Shown here: in pieces, positions 44,574-53,021 of the stretch
Numbering within the stretch: position 1 is the first letter of the stretch
Layout of the letters: each line of letters begins with the position of its first letter
Assembly (NCBI RefSeq): GCF_036226505.1
Contig: NZ_CP108484.1
Coordinates: 6,696,001-6,760,000 of the forward strand
From: Kitasatospora sp. NBC_01246
GTDB taxonomy: Bacteria > Actinomycetota > Actinomycetes > Streptomycetales > Streptomycetaceae
DNA length: 64,000 nucleotides
Reading direction: 5' to 3'
The notes under the pieces: generated by a model
What the model was told of the DNA's origin: nothing
Database searches by the model: none
What the model saw: the letters and a program-made list of their open reading frames with translations, nothing else
Program-made: the position numbers and the translations under genes

Positions 44574-46148
44574 ATGGTAGGCATGGGCCGCATGGAGTGG
44601 TTCGCCGACTGGTTCGCCGCACCCGAGTACGGGCCGAGCCGGGTCCTCGTGCAACGGCTGCTGGCCGCCGTCTACCTGACCGGATTCGTGGCCGCCGCCG
44701 CGCAGTTCCGAGCCCTGATCGGCGCCGAGGGCATGCTTCCGGTGCCCGCCTTCACCGCCCGGGTACCGTTCCGCCGCGCGCCGAGCCTCTTCCACCTCCA
44801 CTACAGCGACCGCTTCTTCGCCGCCGTCGCCGGTACGGGCGCCGTGCTCTCGGCGGGCCTGGTCGCCGGACTGGGCGACGCCGTCCCGCTCTGGGGGTCG
44901 ATGCTGCTGTGGGCGGTGCTCTGGCTGCTCTACCTGTCGATCGTCAACGTCGGCCAGACTTGGTACTCCTTCGGCTGGGAGTCCCTGCTGCTGGAGGCCG
45001 GCTTCCTCGCCGTCTTCCTGGGCAACCAGGACGTCGCCCCGCCGCTCCCGGTGCTCTGGCTGCTGCGCTGGCTGGCGTTCCGGGTCGAGTTCGGTGCCGG
45101 GCTGATCAAACTGCGCGGCGACAGCTGCTGGCGCGACCTGACCTGTCTGCGCTACCACCACGAGACCCAGCCGATGCCGGGACCGCTCAGCTGGTTCTTC
45201 CACCACCTGCCCGGGCCGCTGCACCGGGCCGAGGTCGCCGCCAACCACGTCACCCAGCTCCTGGTACCGGTCGGCCTGCTCCTCCCGCAGCCGGTCGCCG
45301 GCTACGCGGCCGTGATCGTCGTGGTGACCCAGCTCTGGCTGGTGGCCTCGGGCAACTTCGCCTGGCTGAACTGGCTCACCATCACCCTCGCCCTCGCCGC
45401 CGTGGACCCCGCCCGCTTCGGGCTGTCCTTCCGGACTCGCTCCTACGGCGGTACCCCCGGCTGGTTCGAGGGCCTCGTGATCGCGCTGACCGTCGCCGTC
45501 GCGGTGCTCAGCTACTGGCCGGTCCGGAACATGGTCTCCCGTGAACAGGTGATGAACCGATCCTTCAACCGGCTTCATCTGGTCAACACCTACGGCGCCT
45601 TCGGCAGCGTCAACCGGATCCGCCTGGAGGTGGTGGTCGAGGGCACCGACGAGGCCACCGTCACCGGGCGGACGGTCTGGCGCGAGTACGGCTTCAAGGG
45701 CAAGCCCGGCGACGTGCGCCGCCTGCCGCGCCAGTACGCCCCCTACCATCTGCGGCTGGACTGGCTGATGTGGTTCGCCGCCATCTCGCCCGCGTACGCC
45801 CGGCCCTGGTTCCTGCCGTTCGTCGCCCGATTGCTGACGAACGACCCGGCCACGCTGCGGCTCCTGCGTCACAATCCGTTCCCGGACGCCCCGCCGACCC
45901 ACGTCCGGGCGACGCTCCACCGCTACCGCTTCACCGACTGGCACGAACTGCGGTCCACCGGCGCGTGGTGGCACCGCACCGCGCTGCACGAGTACCTCGC
46001 GCCGGTCAGCCTTGACACCCTCACTCGTTCCGGTCACCGGCCGCCGCTCGGCCGCCGGAGCCGTTCGGTACCCCTGGACGGTCTGCGACGGCGGTCCGGC
46101 CACCCGCCCGGCCCCGCACCGCACCACCCGCCCGGCCCTCCCGAGTAG
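44574..46148 (+). CDS. Lipase maturation factor family membrane protein
   Basis: A 524-residue polytopic membrane protein. It has a cytoplasmic start (MEWFADWFAAPEYGPSRVLVQRLLAAVYL) then about ten membrane segments. Family blocks are seen: VNVGQTWYSFGWESLLLEAGFL, EFGAGLIKLRGDSCWRDLTCL, HHETQPMPGPLSWFFHHLP, VNTYGAFGSVNRIR, and the C-terminal cytoplasmic or luminal YHLRLDWLMWFAAI. The vertebrate relative folds lipases in the endoplasmic reticulum; the bacterial role is unknown, perhaps folding of secreted lipases. Starts at 44574, 44583 and 44592 are possible. The last 50 residues are Pro/Arg-rich. Confidence 0.85.
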   Translation: MVGMGRMEWFADWFAAPEYGPSRVLVQRLLAAVYLTGFVAAAAQFRALIGAEGMLPVPAFTARVPFRRAPSLFHLHYSDRFFAAVAGTGAVLSAGLVAGLGDAVPLWGSMLLWAVLWLLYLSIVNVGQTWYSFGWESLLLEAGFLAVFLGNQDVAPPLPVLWLLRWLAFRVEFGAGLIKLRGDSCWRDLTCLRYHHETQPMPGPLSWFFHHLPGPLHRAEVAANHVTQLLVPVGLLLPQPVAGYAAVIVVVTQLWLVASGNFAWLNWLTITLALAAVDPARFGLSFRTRSYGGTPGWFEGLVIALTVAVAVLSYWPVRNMVSREQVMNRSFNRLHLVNTYGAFGSVNRIRLEVVVEGTDEATVTGRTVWREYGFKGKPGDVRRLPRQYAPYHLRLDWLMWFAAISPAYARPWFLPFVARLLTNDPATLRLLRHNPFPDAPPTHVRATLHRYRFTDWHELRSTGAWWHRTALHEYLAPVSLDTLTRSGHRPPLGRRSRSVPLDGLRRRSGHPPGPAPHHPPGPPE

Positions 46149-46152
46149 CGGC

Positions 46153-46185
46153 CGGGCGGGCGGTGTGGCACGCCACACCGGCCCG
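46153..46185 (+). terminator. Terminator-like hairpin
   Basis: CGGTGTGG / CCACACCG stem with loop CACG, extended outwards by CGGGC / GCCCG after a 3-nt bulge, directly after the lipase maturation factor gene. Confidence 0.5.
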
Positions 46186-46354
46186 TCGGACGGTGGGTGC
46201 GTGCAAGGCTCGAACGGGCACCCGTATTCTTGGCCTCCACAACCGGCGGCCCGAACGCGCGCCCCCAGCCCCTCCCGCCGGGGCCTCCGTGCGCACCCGG
46301 TCCGTCGCCCCCTCGCCGCCCGCCCCGCCGCAGTCGCCCAGAACCGGACCTCAC

Positions 46355-48502
46355 ATGACAGTGCTTCACTCGCGCAACGCCGACGCCGCAGACGCCAAGG
46401 CCGCCGCAGACGCCAAGGACGCCACGGACCCGGATCAGAACCGCGGCCAGGCGGCCACGGTGGAGACCGGCCTCCGGGACGAGCTCGGCCGCTACGCCGA
46501 GCTCGGTGCCTTCACCCTCACCGCCGGGACCCACGCGTGGTACGCCGCCGTCGACACCGTCGCGACCCCCGAGGACGCCCGCGCCGCCTCCACCGCCCTC
46601 GCCGAACTCCGTGGCAGCGAACTCCAGCAGACCTGGGAGGCCGTCACCGCCCTGGCCGCCGACGCCAGGATCGAGGTGCCCGGCAGCGTCGCCGTCGCGG
46701 CGCTGTTCGCCGAGACGCTCCAGCGTGTCCACCAGACCTCCGCGACCCTGATCGGCGCCGCGTACGACGCCGACCTGGACGCGCTCGTCGCCGCCACGGC
46801 CGACCGCGCCTGGCGTCGCGAGAACGGCGTCAAGCTGTCGTTCCTGCGCGTGCGCGGGCTGCGCAAGCAGGCCGCCGCGCTGGTCGCCGGCGGCCGCAAG
46901 GTCCGCCCCGAGGAGCTGCACGAGGCGCTCGCCTCGGCCAAGATCGAACGTCGGGCCTGGGCCGTCCTCGCCCCCTCGGGCGCACTGCCCGTCCCGCCGG
47001 CCGACGGCCCGCTGGCGGAGCGGACCGCGGCGGCCTTCGAAGCGATCGGCACCGCGCTGCGCGACCTGGGCCGGCTGCTGCCCGAGCACGACCTGGAAGC
47101 ACAGCCGTTCCCCGAGCTCATCGACCTGGTGGAGCGTCTGGCGGCGGACGAGGGCACGCTCTACCGCCTCCCCACCATCCGCTCCCTGCGGACCTCGCTC
47201 GAAGAGGCCGGTCTCGCCGACCTGCTGGCCGAGCTCGCCGCCGCCGGCGCCGACCGCCGCGCTGCCGAGGCCGCCTACGGCGCCCGCCAGGCCCTGGCCG
47301 GGGGTCAGCGCGACGGCCTGACGGCGACGGAGGCGACACCCGTCGAGGAGATCGCCGCCGAGGAGCCGGTCGCGGAGGAGCCGGTCGAGGAGGCGGGCGC
47401 CGCCGAGGCGCTCGTTGAGGAGACGGTCGTCGAAGAGGCGGTTGTCGAAGAGGCGGCTGTCGAGACCGAGACCGAGACCGAGGCCGAGCCGGTGGCGGCC
47501 GACAGCTCGACAGAGGCGGAGGCCGAGCAGGTCGTGGCCGAGCCGGTGACCGGAGCGGACGAGCCCACGGCCGAGGAGCCCGTCGAGGCCCGGCCGCTCG
47601 TCGTCTCGCTCCCGGCGCCCTCGCCCGCGGCGGACGACCTGGTGGACGTGGCTCCGGCTGTCCCGGCGCAGGCCGAGGCCGAGCCGGAGGTCGTGGAGCC
47701 CGAGGCCGAGGTTGTGCCCGCGGTTGAGGCCGAGGCCGAGGCCGTTGCGCCGGAGGTCGTCGAGCCCGAGGCGGCTCCGGCCGAGTCCGTAGCCGAGGCT
47801 GCGCAGGTCGTCGAGGTCGTCGAGGTCGTCGAGGTTGCCGAGGTCGTCGAGCCGACTGCCGACGTCGAGCCGGAGGTCACCGAGTCGACTGCCGAGGTTG
47901 CCGAGGTCGTCGAGGTCGTCGAGCCGACTGCCGAGGTCGAGCCGGAGGTCACCGAGCCGGTCGCCGAGGTCGTCGAGGTCGTCGAGGTTGCCGAGGTCGT
48001 CGAGCCGACTGCCGAGGTCGAGCCGGAGGTCACCGAGCCGGTCGCCGAGGTCGTCGAGGTCGTCGAGGTCGTCGAGGTTGCCGAGGTCGTCGAGCCGACT
48101 GCCGAGGTCGAGCCGGAGGTCACCGAGCCGGTCGCCGAGGTCGCCGAGGTCGAGGAGCCCGAGACCGAAGCGGTGCCGGTTGCCGAGGTCACCGAGGTCG
48201 GGTTCGCCGAGGCGGAGCCGGCCGTCAAGCCCGAGCCCGCCCCCAGGACCCCCAAGGCCCCCAAGGCCCCCAAGGCCGCCCCCGCCGCCGGGCCCGGGAA
48301 GCCGGACTTCACGCCGGGGCGTCCGGTGACCGCCTACTCGGCCGACGAGCTGCTCGCCGTCGTGCGCTGGGTGGACGGTGACGGTGTCGCCCGCAGCGAC
48401 GAGGAGCTGCTGCGGGCGGCGATGAAGGAGCTGGGCTTCGGCCGCCTCGGCCCGCGCATCAAGGAGGCGCTGGGCGCCGCCGTGACGGCCGCGCGCGGCT
48501 GA
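46355..48502 (+). CDS. Large acidic-repeat protein with C-terminal helical domain
   Basis: A 715-residue soluble protein. Residues about 35-320 are helical and Ala/Leu/Arg-rich (KLSFLRVRGLRKQAAALVAGGRK). About 328-615 is an acidic, Val/Glu/Ala/Pro-rich region with repeats built from VEVVEVAEVVEPTAEVEPEV, so likely disordered. About 625-645 is Lys/Pro/Ala-rich (KAPKAPKAAPA). The last 60 residues (YSADELLAVVRWVDGDGVARSDEELLRAAMKELGFGRLGPRIKEAL) form a compact domain like those found at the C-terminus of some restriction-endonuclease/helicase-like proteins. Possible roles: nucleic-acid or nucleoid-associated partner. ATG 46355 is the best start. Ends in a strong bidirectional terminator. Confidence 0.7.
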   Translation: MTVLHSRNADAADAKAAADAKDATDPDQNRGQAATVETGLRDELGRYAELGAFTLTAGTHAWYAAVDTVATPEDARAASTALAELRGSELQQTWEAVTALAADARIEVPGSVAVAALFAETLQRVHQTSATLIGAAYDADLDALVAATADRAWRRENGVKLSFLRVRGLRKQAAALVAGGRKVRPEELHEALASAKIERRAWAVLAPSGALPVPPADGPLAERTAAAFEAIGTALRDLGRLLPEHDLEAQPFPELIDLVERLAADEGTLYRLPTIRSLRTSLEEAGLADLLAELAAAGADRRAAEAAYGARQALAGGQRDGLTATEATPVEEIAAEEPVAEEPVEEAGAAEALVEETVVEEAVVEEAAVETETETEAEPVAADSSTEAEAEQVVAEPVTGADEPTAEEPVEARPLVVSLPAPSPAADDLVDVAPAVPAQAEAEPEVVEPEAEVVPAVEAEAEAVAPEVVEPEAAPAESVAEAAQVVEVVEVVEVAEVVEPTADVEPEVTESTAEVAEVVEVVEPTAEVEPEVTEPVAEVVEVVEVAEVVEPTAEVEPEVTEPVAEVVEVVEVVEVAEVVEPTAEVEPEVTEPVAEVAEVEEPETEAVPVAEVTEVGFAEAEPAVKPEPAPRTPKAPKAPKAAPAAGPGKPDFTPGRPVTAYSADELLAVVRWVDGDGVARSDEELLRAAMKELGFGRLGPRIKEALGAAVTAARG
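47843..48130 (+). repeat. Expanding coding tandem repeat
   Basis: Four copies of a 42-bp core (starting GTCGTCGAGCCGACTGCCGA) begin at 47843, 47915, 47996 and 48086. The spacings are 72, 81 and 90 bp, each 9 bp longer than the last because the number of 9-bp GAGGTCGTC units between them grows. All changes keep frame. Confidence 0.75.
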
Positions 48503-48516
48503 CCCGAAGCGACGCC

Positions 48517-48560
48517 GAAGGGCCCGGTGCGGGAGGTACGCCTCCCGCACCGGGCCCTTC
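48517..48560. terminator. Strong bidirectional terminator
   Basis: A perfect 20-bp inverted repeat (48517-48536 and 48541-48560, beginning GAAGGGCCCGGTGCGG) with a TACG tetraloop. It sits exactly between convergent stop codons. Confidence 0.85.
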
Positions 48561-48579
48561 GCCGTGGTCAGCTCCGTGG

Positions 48580-49632
48580 TCAGCCGGCCTTGTTCCAGGG
48601 GGCGCCGGCCATCAGCGCCTTGACGTTGGCGACGTAGCCCGGGTTCGGGATGGCCACGCTCCCGCCGGTCGCGCCCGTGACGGGGTCGGTGACGGTGTTG
48701 TAGTGCACGTTGCCCGCGCCCGCGTTGTAGGCGGCGATCACCAGGTCGAGCAGCGGTGTCCGGCCGGTGGCCGGGTCGGGGGAGAGGTCGTACTTCCCGC
48801 CGAAGGAGGAGTCGCCGTAGTAGGCGACCAGCCAGTCGAGCAGCTGCGTGCCGAGCTGGACGTTGCCGGCCAGCGTCTTCGGGTCGGAGGTGGTGCCGAA
48901 CTTGCTGTTCATCCAGCTGACGGTGGCGGGCATGATCTGCATGGTGCCGATGCCGCCGTCGCAGGCGAGGATGCCGGACTGCCAGCCGCTCTCCTGCCAG
49001 GCGATCGCCTTGACCAGGTTGACCGGCAGCGCCGGGAGCCGGTCCGTGCCGCCGTTGCTGAGGAACAGCGTCCGGGACTGCCCGGCGGCCGAGCCGAGCG
49101 CCGCCGCGACGGCCTCCTTCGGCTCGTCGGGCTGGGGCTTGGTCGGGGTGCAGCCGCTCTGCAGCGGCGGGACGTGCGGGGTGGCGGGCGCGGGCGGCGG
49201 CGGGGGCGCGACCGGGCCGGGCTTCGCGGTCGGTGCGGGCGCCGCGGCGACGGCTGCCGGGGCCGGGGCCGCCTGGGCCGCCGGGGGCGCGCTGGTGGCC
49301 TTGGCGGCCGGGTCCGCGGGCTTGGTGGTGCCGGGCCTGGCCGTGCTCGCCGACGCGGTCGGGCTCGGCTTGGCCGACTTGCCCGCCGTCGCGCTCGGCG
49401 AGGCGCTGGGGCCGGGCGAGGTGCTCGTGCCGGGCGAAGGGCTCGCCGTCGCCGGGGCGTCGGCCGTCGGGGTCCCGGAGGGCGAGACCCCGGCGGTGGC
49501 GGCCACCGCCGGGCCCGCCGCGGCGTCGGTGCTGCCGTCCGCCTTCTTGCTGCCGCAGCCCGTCAGCAGCGCCGTCGACACGGCCGCCGCCGACACGAGA
49601 ACCAGCGCCTGCCGTGAAGCACGCACCTTCAT
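48580..49632 (-). CDS. Lytic transglycosylase lipoprotein
   Basis: A 350-residue lipoprotein (lipobox LLTGC near residue 26), a 130-residue Ala/Pro/Ser/Thr linker, and a C-terminal SLT-type domain (about 185-345). The domain has catalytic Glu in WQESGW, GIGTMQIMP, and AYNAGAGNV. It should cut glycan strands of peptidoglycan at the cell surface, probably during growth or sporulation. Two cysteines (SGCTPT and ILACDGG) may pair. No ydaO-type riboswitch seen upstream. It converges on the acidic-repeat gene. Confidence 0.85.
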   Translation of the reverse strand: MKVRASRQALVLVSAAAVSTALLTGCGSKKADGSTDAAAGPAVAATAGVSPSGTPTADAPATASPSPGTSTSPGPSASPSATAGKSAKPSPTASASTARPGTTKPADPAAKATSAPPAAQAAPAPAAVAAAPAPTAKPGPVAPPPPPAPATPHVPPLQSGCTPTKPQPDEPKEAVAAALGSAAGQSRTLFLSNGGTDRLPALPVNLVKAIAWQESGWQSGILACDGGIGTMQIMPATVSWMNSKFGTTSDPKTLAGNVQLGTQLLDWLVAYYGDSSFGGKYDLSPDPATGRTPLLDLVIAAYNAGAGNVHYNTVTDPVTGATGGSVAIPNPGYVANVKALMAGAPWNKAG

Positions 49633-49787
49633 GGATTTCCGCCCCCCGTCTTCGCCGGCCGTCCCGGCGAGAGGCGGTCATCCTATGACGGTGTGATCGT
49701 CCTACCGACGCGGGCCCCGGAGCGACGTTCGGTACACGGCTCCGGCGTCCCGGCGGCCGCGTGGCGGTCCGGCTCGGGGTGGCCCGG

Positions 49788-50714
49788 TCAGTCCGGCGCC
49801 GCTCCCGGCCGGGCGCGGGCCAGCTGCGCGGCGAGTACCCGGGGCGCCTGCGCCAACGACGGTCCGTACCAGGTCAGATGGCGTCCGCTGAGCAGGGCCG
49901 CCGGGATGCCGGGGAACGCCTCGGGGCCGTCCTCGTCGGTGAAGCGGTACGGCTCGTCCGGGAGGACGACCACCTCGGGCCCGCTCGCGAGGAGTTCGGG
50001 CAGGGGGACGGCGGGGTAGCGGTCCGGGTGGCCGGCGTGGAGCGTCACTTGGACGCCGAGGCGCCGGAGCAGGTCGCCGGCGAAGGTGTCGCGGCCGAGC
50101 ACCATCCAGGGGCGACGCCAGACCGGGACGACGGCCCGCCGGAGCACCGGTCCGGGCGGGGCGACGTCCGCCCAGGCGGCCTCGGCGGCGTCCAGCCAGG
50201 CGGGGCGGGGGAGTCCGCAGCCGAGGGTGAGCAGGCGGTGGAGGGAGTCGAAGGCCTGCTCCAGGGTGCGGATGTCGGTGACCCAGACGGCCAGGCCGGC
50301 GGCGCGCAGCGCGTCGAGGTCGGGGCGGCGGTTCTCCTCGTCGTTGGCGAGGACGAGGTCCGGCGCGAGGGCCGCGATCCGGCGGACGTCGGGGTTCTTG
50401 GTGCCGCCGATCCTGGCCGCGGCGAGGTCGGCGGGGTGGCTGCACCAGTCGGTGGCGCCGACCAGCAGGCCGGGAGCGGTGGCGGCGACGGCCTCGGTCA
50501 GCGAGGGGACCAGCGACACGATCCGCCGGACCGGGCCGGGCCCGGACGGCACCCGCAGCCCGAGGTCGTCCACCCGGACCGGCGGCCCGCCGACGGTCAC
50601 CCCGCCGGGCCCGCCCGGCCGGGACCCCGCTCGCGCACCGGACCCTGACGGCGGGTCGGACGGCGGCCCGGGAGGCTCGGGCGGCTCGGGCGGCTGGGCG
50701 AGGTGGGAGGCCAT
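49788..50714 (-). CDS. Helical-backbone metal/cobalamin-receptor-like protein without export signal
   Basis: A 308-residue BtuF/TroA-type fold: RRIVSLVPSLTEAVAATAPGLLVGATDWCSHP, GGTKNPDVRRIAALAPDLVLAN and PEVVVLPDEPYRFTDED. The N-terminal 60 residues are Pro/Gly-rich without hydrophobic core or lipobox, so it is probably cytoplasmic, which is unusual for an importer receptor. It could act as an intracellular metal or corrinoid chaperone or sensor. It is divergent from a complete metal-type ABC importer, which carries its own lipoprotein receptor. Confidence 0.75.
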   Translation of the reverse strand: MASHLAQPPEPPEPPGPPSDPPSGSGARAGSRPGGPGGVTVGGPPVRVDDLGLRVPSGPGPVRRIVSLVPSLTEAVAATAPGLLVGATDWCSHPADLAAARIGGTKNPDVRRIAALAPDLVLANDEENRRPDLDALRAAGLAVWVTDIRTLEQAFDSLHRLLTLGCGLPRPAWLDAAEAAWADVAPPGPVLRRAVVPVWRRPWMVLGRDTFAGDLLRRLGVQVTLHAGHPDRYPAVPLPELLASGPEVVVLPDEPYRFTDEDGPEAFPGIPAALLSGRHLTWYGPSLAQAPRVLAAQLARARPGAAPD

Positions 50715-50845
50715 GCGGCAAACCCTAGGCCGAACGGGCCCGTCCGGCGGGGGAAAGTCGTGGGAACCGGGCGGGTGCGGCGGCCGACTACCTGGTCCGG
50801 GCTCCCAGGAAGGGCCCGAGCACGATCATTGACCAGGAGAGTTCC

Positions 50846-51937
50846 ATGCGCCCTCGCGTGTTCTGCGGCATCGCGGCCGCCATCGCCCTGTTCGCCACGG
50901 CCTGCGGGAGCGGCGGTGGGGGGAGCAGCGCCGGCGGTGACGGGGCCGGTGGGGCGGGGCAGTCCGCCGCTTCCGGGTTCCCGGTGAGGGTGGCGAACTG
51001 CCAGGGCAAGGAGACCACCGTCCAGCAGGCCCCGAAGCGGATCGTCACCAGCAACGCCGCCGCCCTGGAGATGCTGCTCCAGCTCGGCGCGGGCGACCGG
51101 GTCGTCGGCACCGGGTTCCCGCCGGGCAAGGGCAGCCTGCCGGCGGCGCTGGCCGAGCAGGGCGCGAGGGTGCCCGTCCTGGGCGCCAAGGTGATCGCCA
51201 AGGAGAAGCTGCTCGGCTCGGGGGCCGACCTCTACGTGGACACCTTCGGCTCGATGCCGATGATGGGCGGGGCGGGCGCGGTGCCGAGCGAGCAGGAGTT
51301 CGCGGCCGCGGGGATCCAGCACGTCATGCTGCTCTCCACCGCCTGCGCCGGCACGCCGAAGGCCGCCCCCGCGCCGCGCACCGACCTCTCCCAGGTGGAG
51401 GAGGACATCCGCCGGCTCGGCGCGGTGACCGGTACGGCGGCCAGGGCCGAGGAACTGGTCACCGGGATGGAGCGGCAGATCGCCGAGGTCCGCACCGCGA
51501 CCGCCGCGGTGCCCGCCGACCAGCGGCCGAGCTACTTCCTGTTCGACTTCGACGCCGGGACCAAGCAGCCGATATCGGTCTGCGGCCGGCAGGTCGCCAA
51601 CGCGGTCATCACCCTGGCGGGCGCCCGCAACGTGTTCGCCGACTGCGACGCCGACTTCAAGCCGGCGTCCTGGGAGGACGTGGTCGCCAAGAACCCGGAC
51701 TGGATCCAGCTCGCCGTGCGCAACCGGGGCACCGAGGAGGAGAACCGCAAGGCGTTCGAGGACGCCGAGGCCTTCCTGCGCGGCTTCCCCGCGACCCAGG
51801 GCCTGAAGGCCGTCCAGGAGGGCCACTTCCTGCGGATCGGCTCCGAGGTCACCACCATCGCCGGGGTGCGCAACGCCGACACGGTGCGGCAAATAGCCGC
51901 CGCCGTGTACCCGGCGCTCGTCGAGAAGGGCCGGTAG
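50846..51937 (+). CDS. ABC transporter substrate-binding lipoprotein (metal/siderophore/corrinoid class)
   Basis: A 363-residue lipoprotein (lipobox FATAC near residue 20), then a helical-backbone binding fold: PKRIVTSNAAALEMLLQLGAGDRVVGTG, KLLGSGADLYVDTFGS and NPDWIQLAV. It has paired cysteines (VANCQGK, STACAG, SVCGRQ, FADCDAD). The same subfamily includes proteins that pipelines label F420-0 transporter receptors, so iron-siderophore, cobalamin or a cofactor precursor are all possible. GAGAG precedes ATG 50846. First gene of a three-gene importer operon. Confidence 0.85.
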   Translation: MRPRVFCGIAAAIALFATACGSGGGGSSAGGDGAGGAGQSAASGFPVRVANCQGKETTVQQAPKRIVTSNAAALEMLLQLGAGDRVVGTGFPPGKGSLPAALAEQGARVPVLGAKVIAKEKLLGSGADLYVDTFGSMPMMGGAGAVPSEQEFAAAGIQHVMLLSTACAGTPKAAPAPRTDLSQVEEDIRRLGAVTGTAARAEELVTGMERQIAEVRTATAAVPADQRPSYFLFDFDAGTKQPISVCGRQVANAVITLAGARNVFADCDADFKPASWEDVVAKNPDWIQLAVRNRGTEEENRKAFEDAEAFLRGFPATQGLKAVQEGHFLRIGSEVTTIAGVRNADTVRQIAAAVYPALVEKGR

Positions 51938-51941
51938 GCCG

Positions 51942-53021
51942 GTGGCATCGGCCGCCGTCACCGCCAGGCGGAGCCGGACGGGGACGCTGCGCGCCGGGCC
52001 GCTGGCCGTCGTGCTCGCCCTCGCCCTGGTCGCCGCGCTGACCGCCGCCGTCTCGCTCGGCTCGGTGGACATCGCCCCGGGCGAGGTCTGGTCGGTGGTC
52101 GCCCACCGGCTCACCGGCCGCGCTCCCGACCCCGGCACCCGGGACCTCATCGTCTGGCAACTGCGCGTCCCGCGCGCCCTGCTGGCGGCGATGGTCGGGG
52201 CCGGGCTCGGCCTGGTCGGCACCGCCGTCCAGGCACTGGTCCGCAACCCGCTCGCCGACCCCTACCTGCTCGGGATCTCCTCGGGGGCGTCGCTCGGCGC
52301 GGTCGCGGTGATCGTCCTCGGCGGCGGCCTCGGCCTGGAGCTGGCCTTCGGCAGCGCGATCGGGCTGACCATCTCGCTGGCCGCCTTCCTCGGCGCGCTG
52401 GCGGCGTTCTCCCTGGTCTGGCTGCTGGCCCGGCGCGGCGGCGGGTTCTCGCCGCTGCGGCTCGTGCTGGCCGGCATCGGCATCGGCCAGTTCCTCGCCG
52501 GCTTCACCAGCTACCTCGTCCTGCAGACCAGCGACGAACAGCAGACCAGGGGCGTGCTGTTCTGGCTGATGGGCAGCCTCAGCGGCGCGGTCTGGGGTCA
52601 ACTGGCCGTCCCGGCCGTCGCCGTGGCCCTCGGGCTGGCGCTGCTCCAGGCCCGCGCGCGGAGCCTGAACGCGCTGCTGATGGGCGACGAGACGGCGGCC
52701 GGGCTCGGGGTGGACGTCACCCGGCTGCGCCGCGAGATCTTCGTCGTCACCAGCGTCCTGACCGGGGTGCTGGTCGCCGTCTCGGGCGCGATCGGCTTCG
52801 TCGGGCTGATGGTGCCGCACGTCTGCCGGCTGCTGGTCGGCGGCGACCACCGCCGGCTGCTGCCGCTGTCCGCGCTCACCGGGGCGGTGCTGCTGGTGGT
52901 GGTCGACACCCTCGCCCGGACCGCCCTGGACACCCAGGAGCTGCCCATCGGGGTGGTCACCGCGCTGCTCGGCGCGCCCACCCTGCTCTTCCTGCTGGAC
53001 CGACGACTGGAGCGGAATTGA
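51942..53021 (+). CDS. FecCD-type ABC permease
   Basis: A 359-residue membrane protein with about 9-10 helices. The FecCD/BtuC pattern is present: IVWQLRVPRALLAAMVGAGLGLVG, RNPLADPYLLGISSGASLGA, LVLAGIGIGQFLAG, and the ATPase-contact loop GAIGFVGLMVPHVCRLLVG. GTG 51942 lies 4 nt after the receptor stop. The stop overlaps the start of the ATPase gene by 4 nt. Confidence 0.9.
   Translation: MASAAVTARRSRTGTLRAGPLAVVLALALVAALTAAVSLGSVDIAPGEVWSVVAHRLTGRAPDPGTRDLIVWQLRVPRALLAAMVGAGLGLVGTAVQALVRNPLADPYLLGISSGASLGAVAVIVLGGGLGLELAFGSAIGLTISLAAFLGALAAFSLVWLLARRGGGFSPLRLVLAGIGIGQFLAGFTSYLVLQTSDEQQTRGVLFWLMGSLSGAVWGQLAVPAVAVALGLALLQARARSLNALLMGDETAAGLGVDVTRLRREIFVVTSVLTGVLVAVSGAIGFVGLMVPHVCRLLVGGDHRRLLPLSALTGAVLLVVVDTLARTALDTQELPIGVVTALLGAPTLLFLLDRRLERN

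Noticed and set aside
46034..49681. Antisense frame with LDDLGNLDDLGS-like repeats that imitate a repeat protein
   Set aside because: The repeats are the complement of the acidic VEVVEV repeat on the sense strand, and the frame runs through two unrelated genes.
49633..49787. Possible c-di-AMP (ydaO) riboswitch ahead of the lytic transglycosylase gene
   Set aside because: Such switches often precede cell-wall hydrolase genes in actinomycetes, but none of the conserved core is visible and the leader is short.
50715..50845. Possible cobalamin riboswitch between the receptor-like gene and the ABC importer
   Set aside because: Segments such as GGGAACC and CCAGGAAGGG resemble parts of one, but the B12 box and the GAATCC-type core are absent. 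A covariance search with the cobalamin model would settle it.
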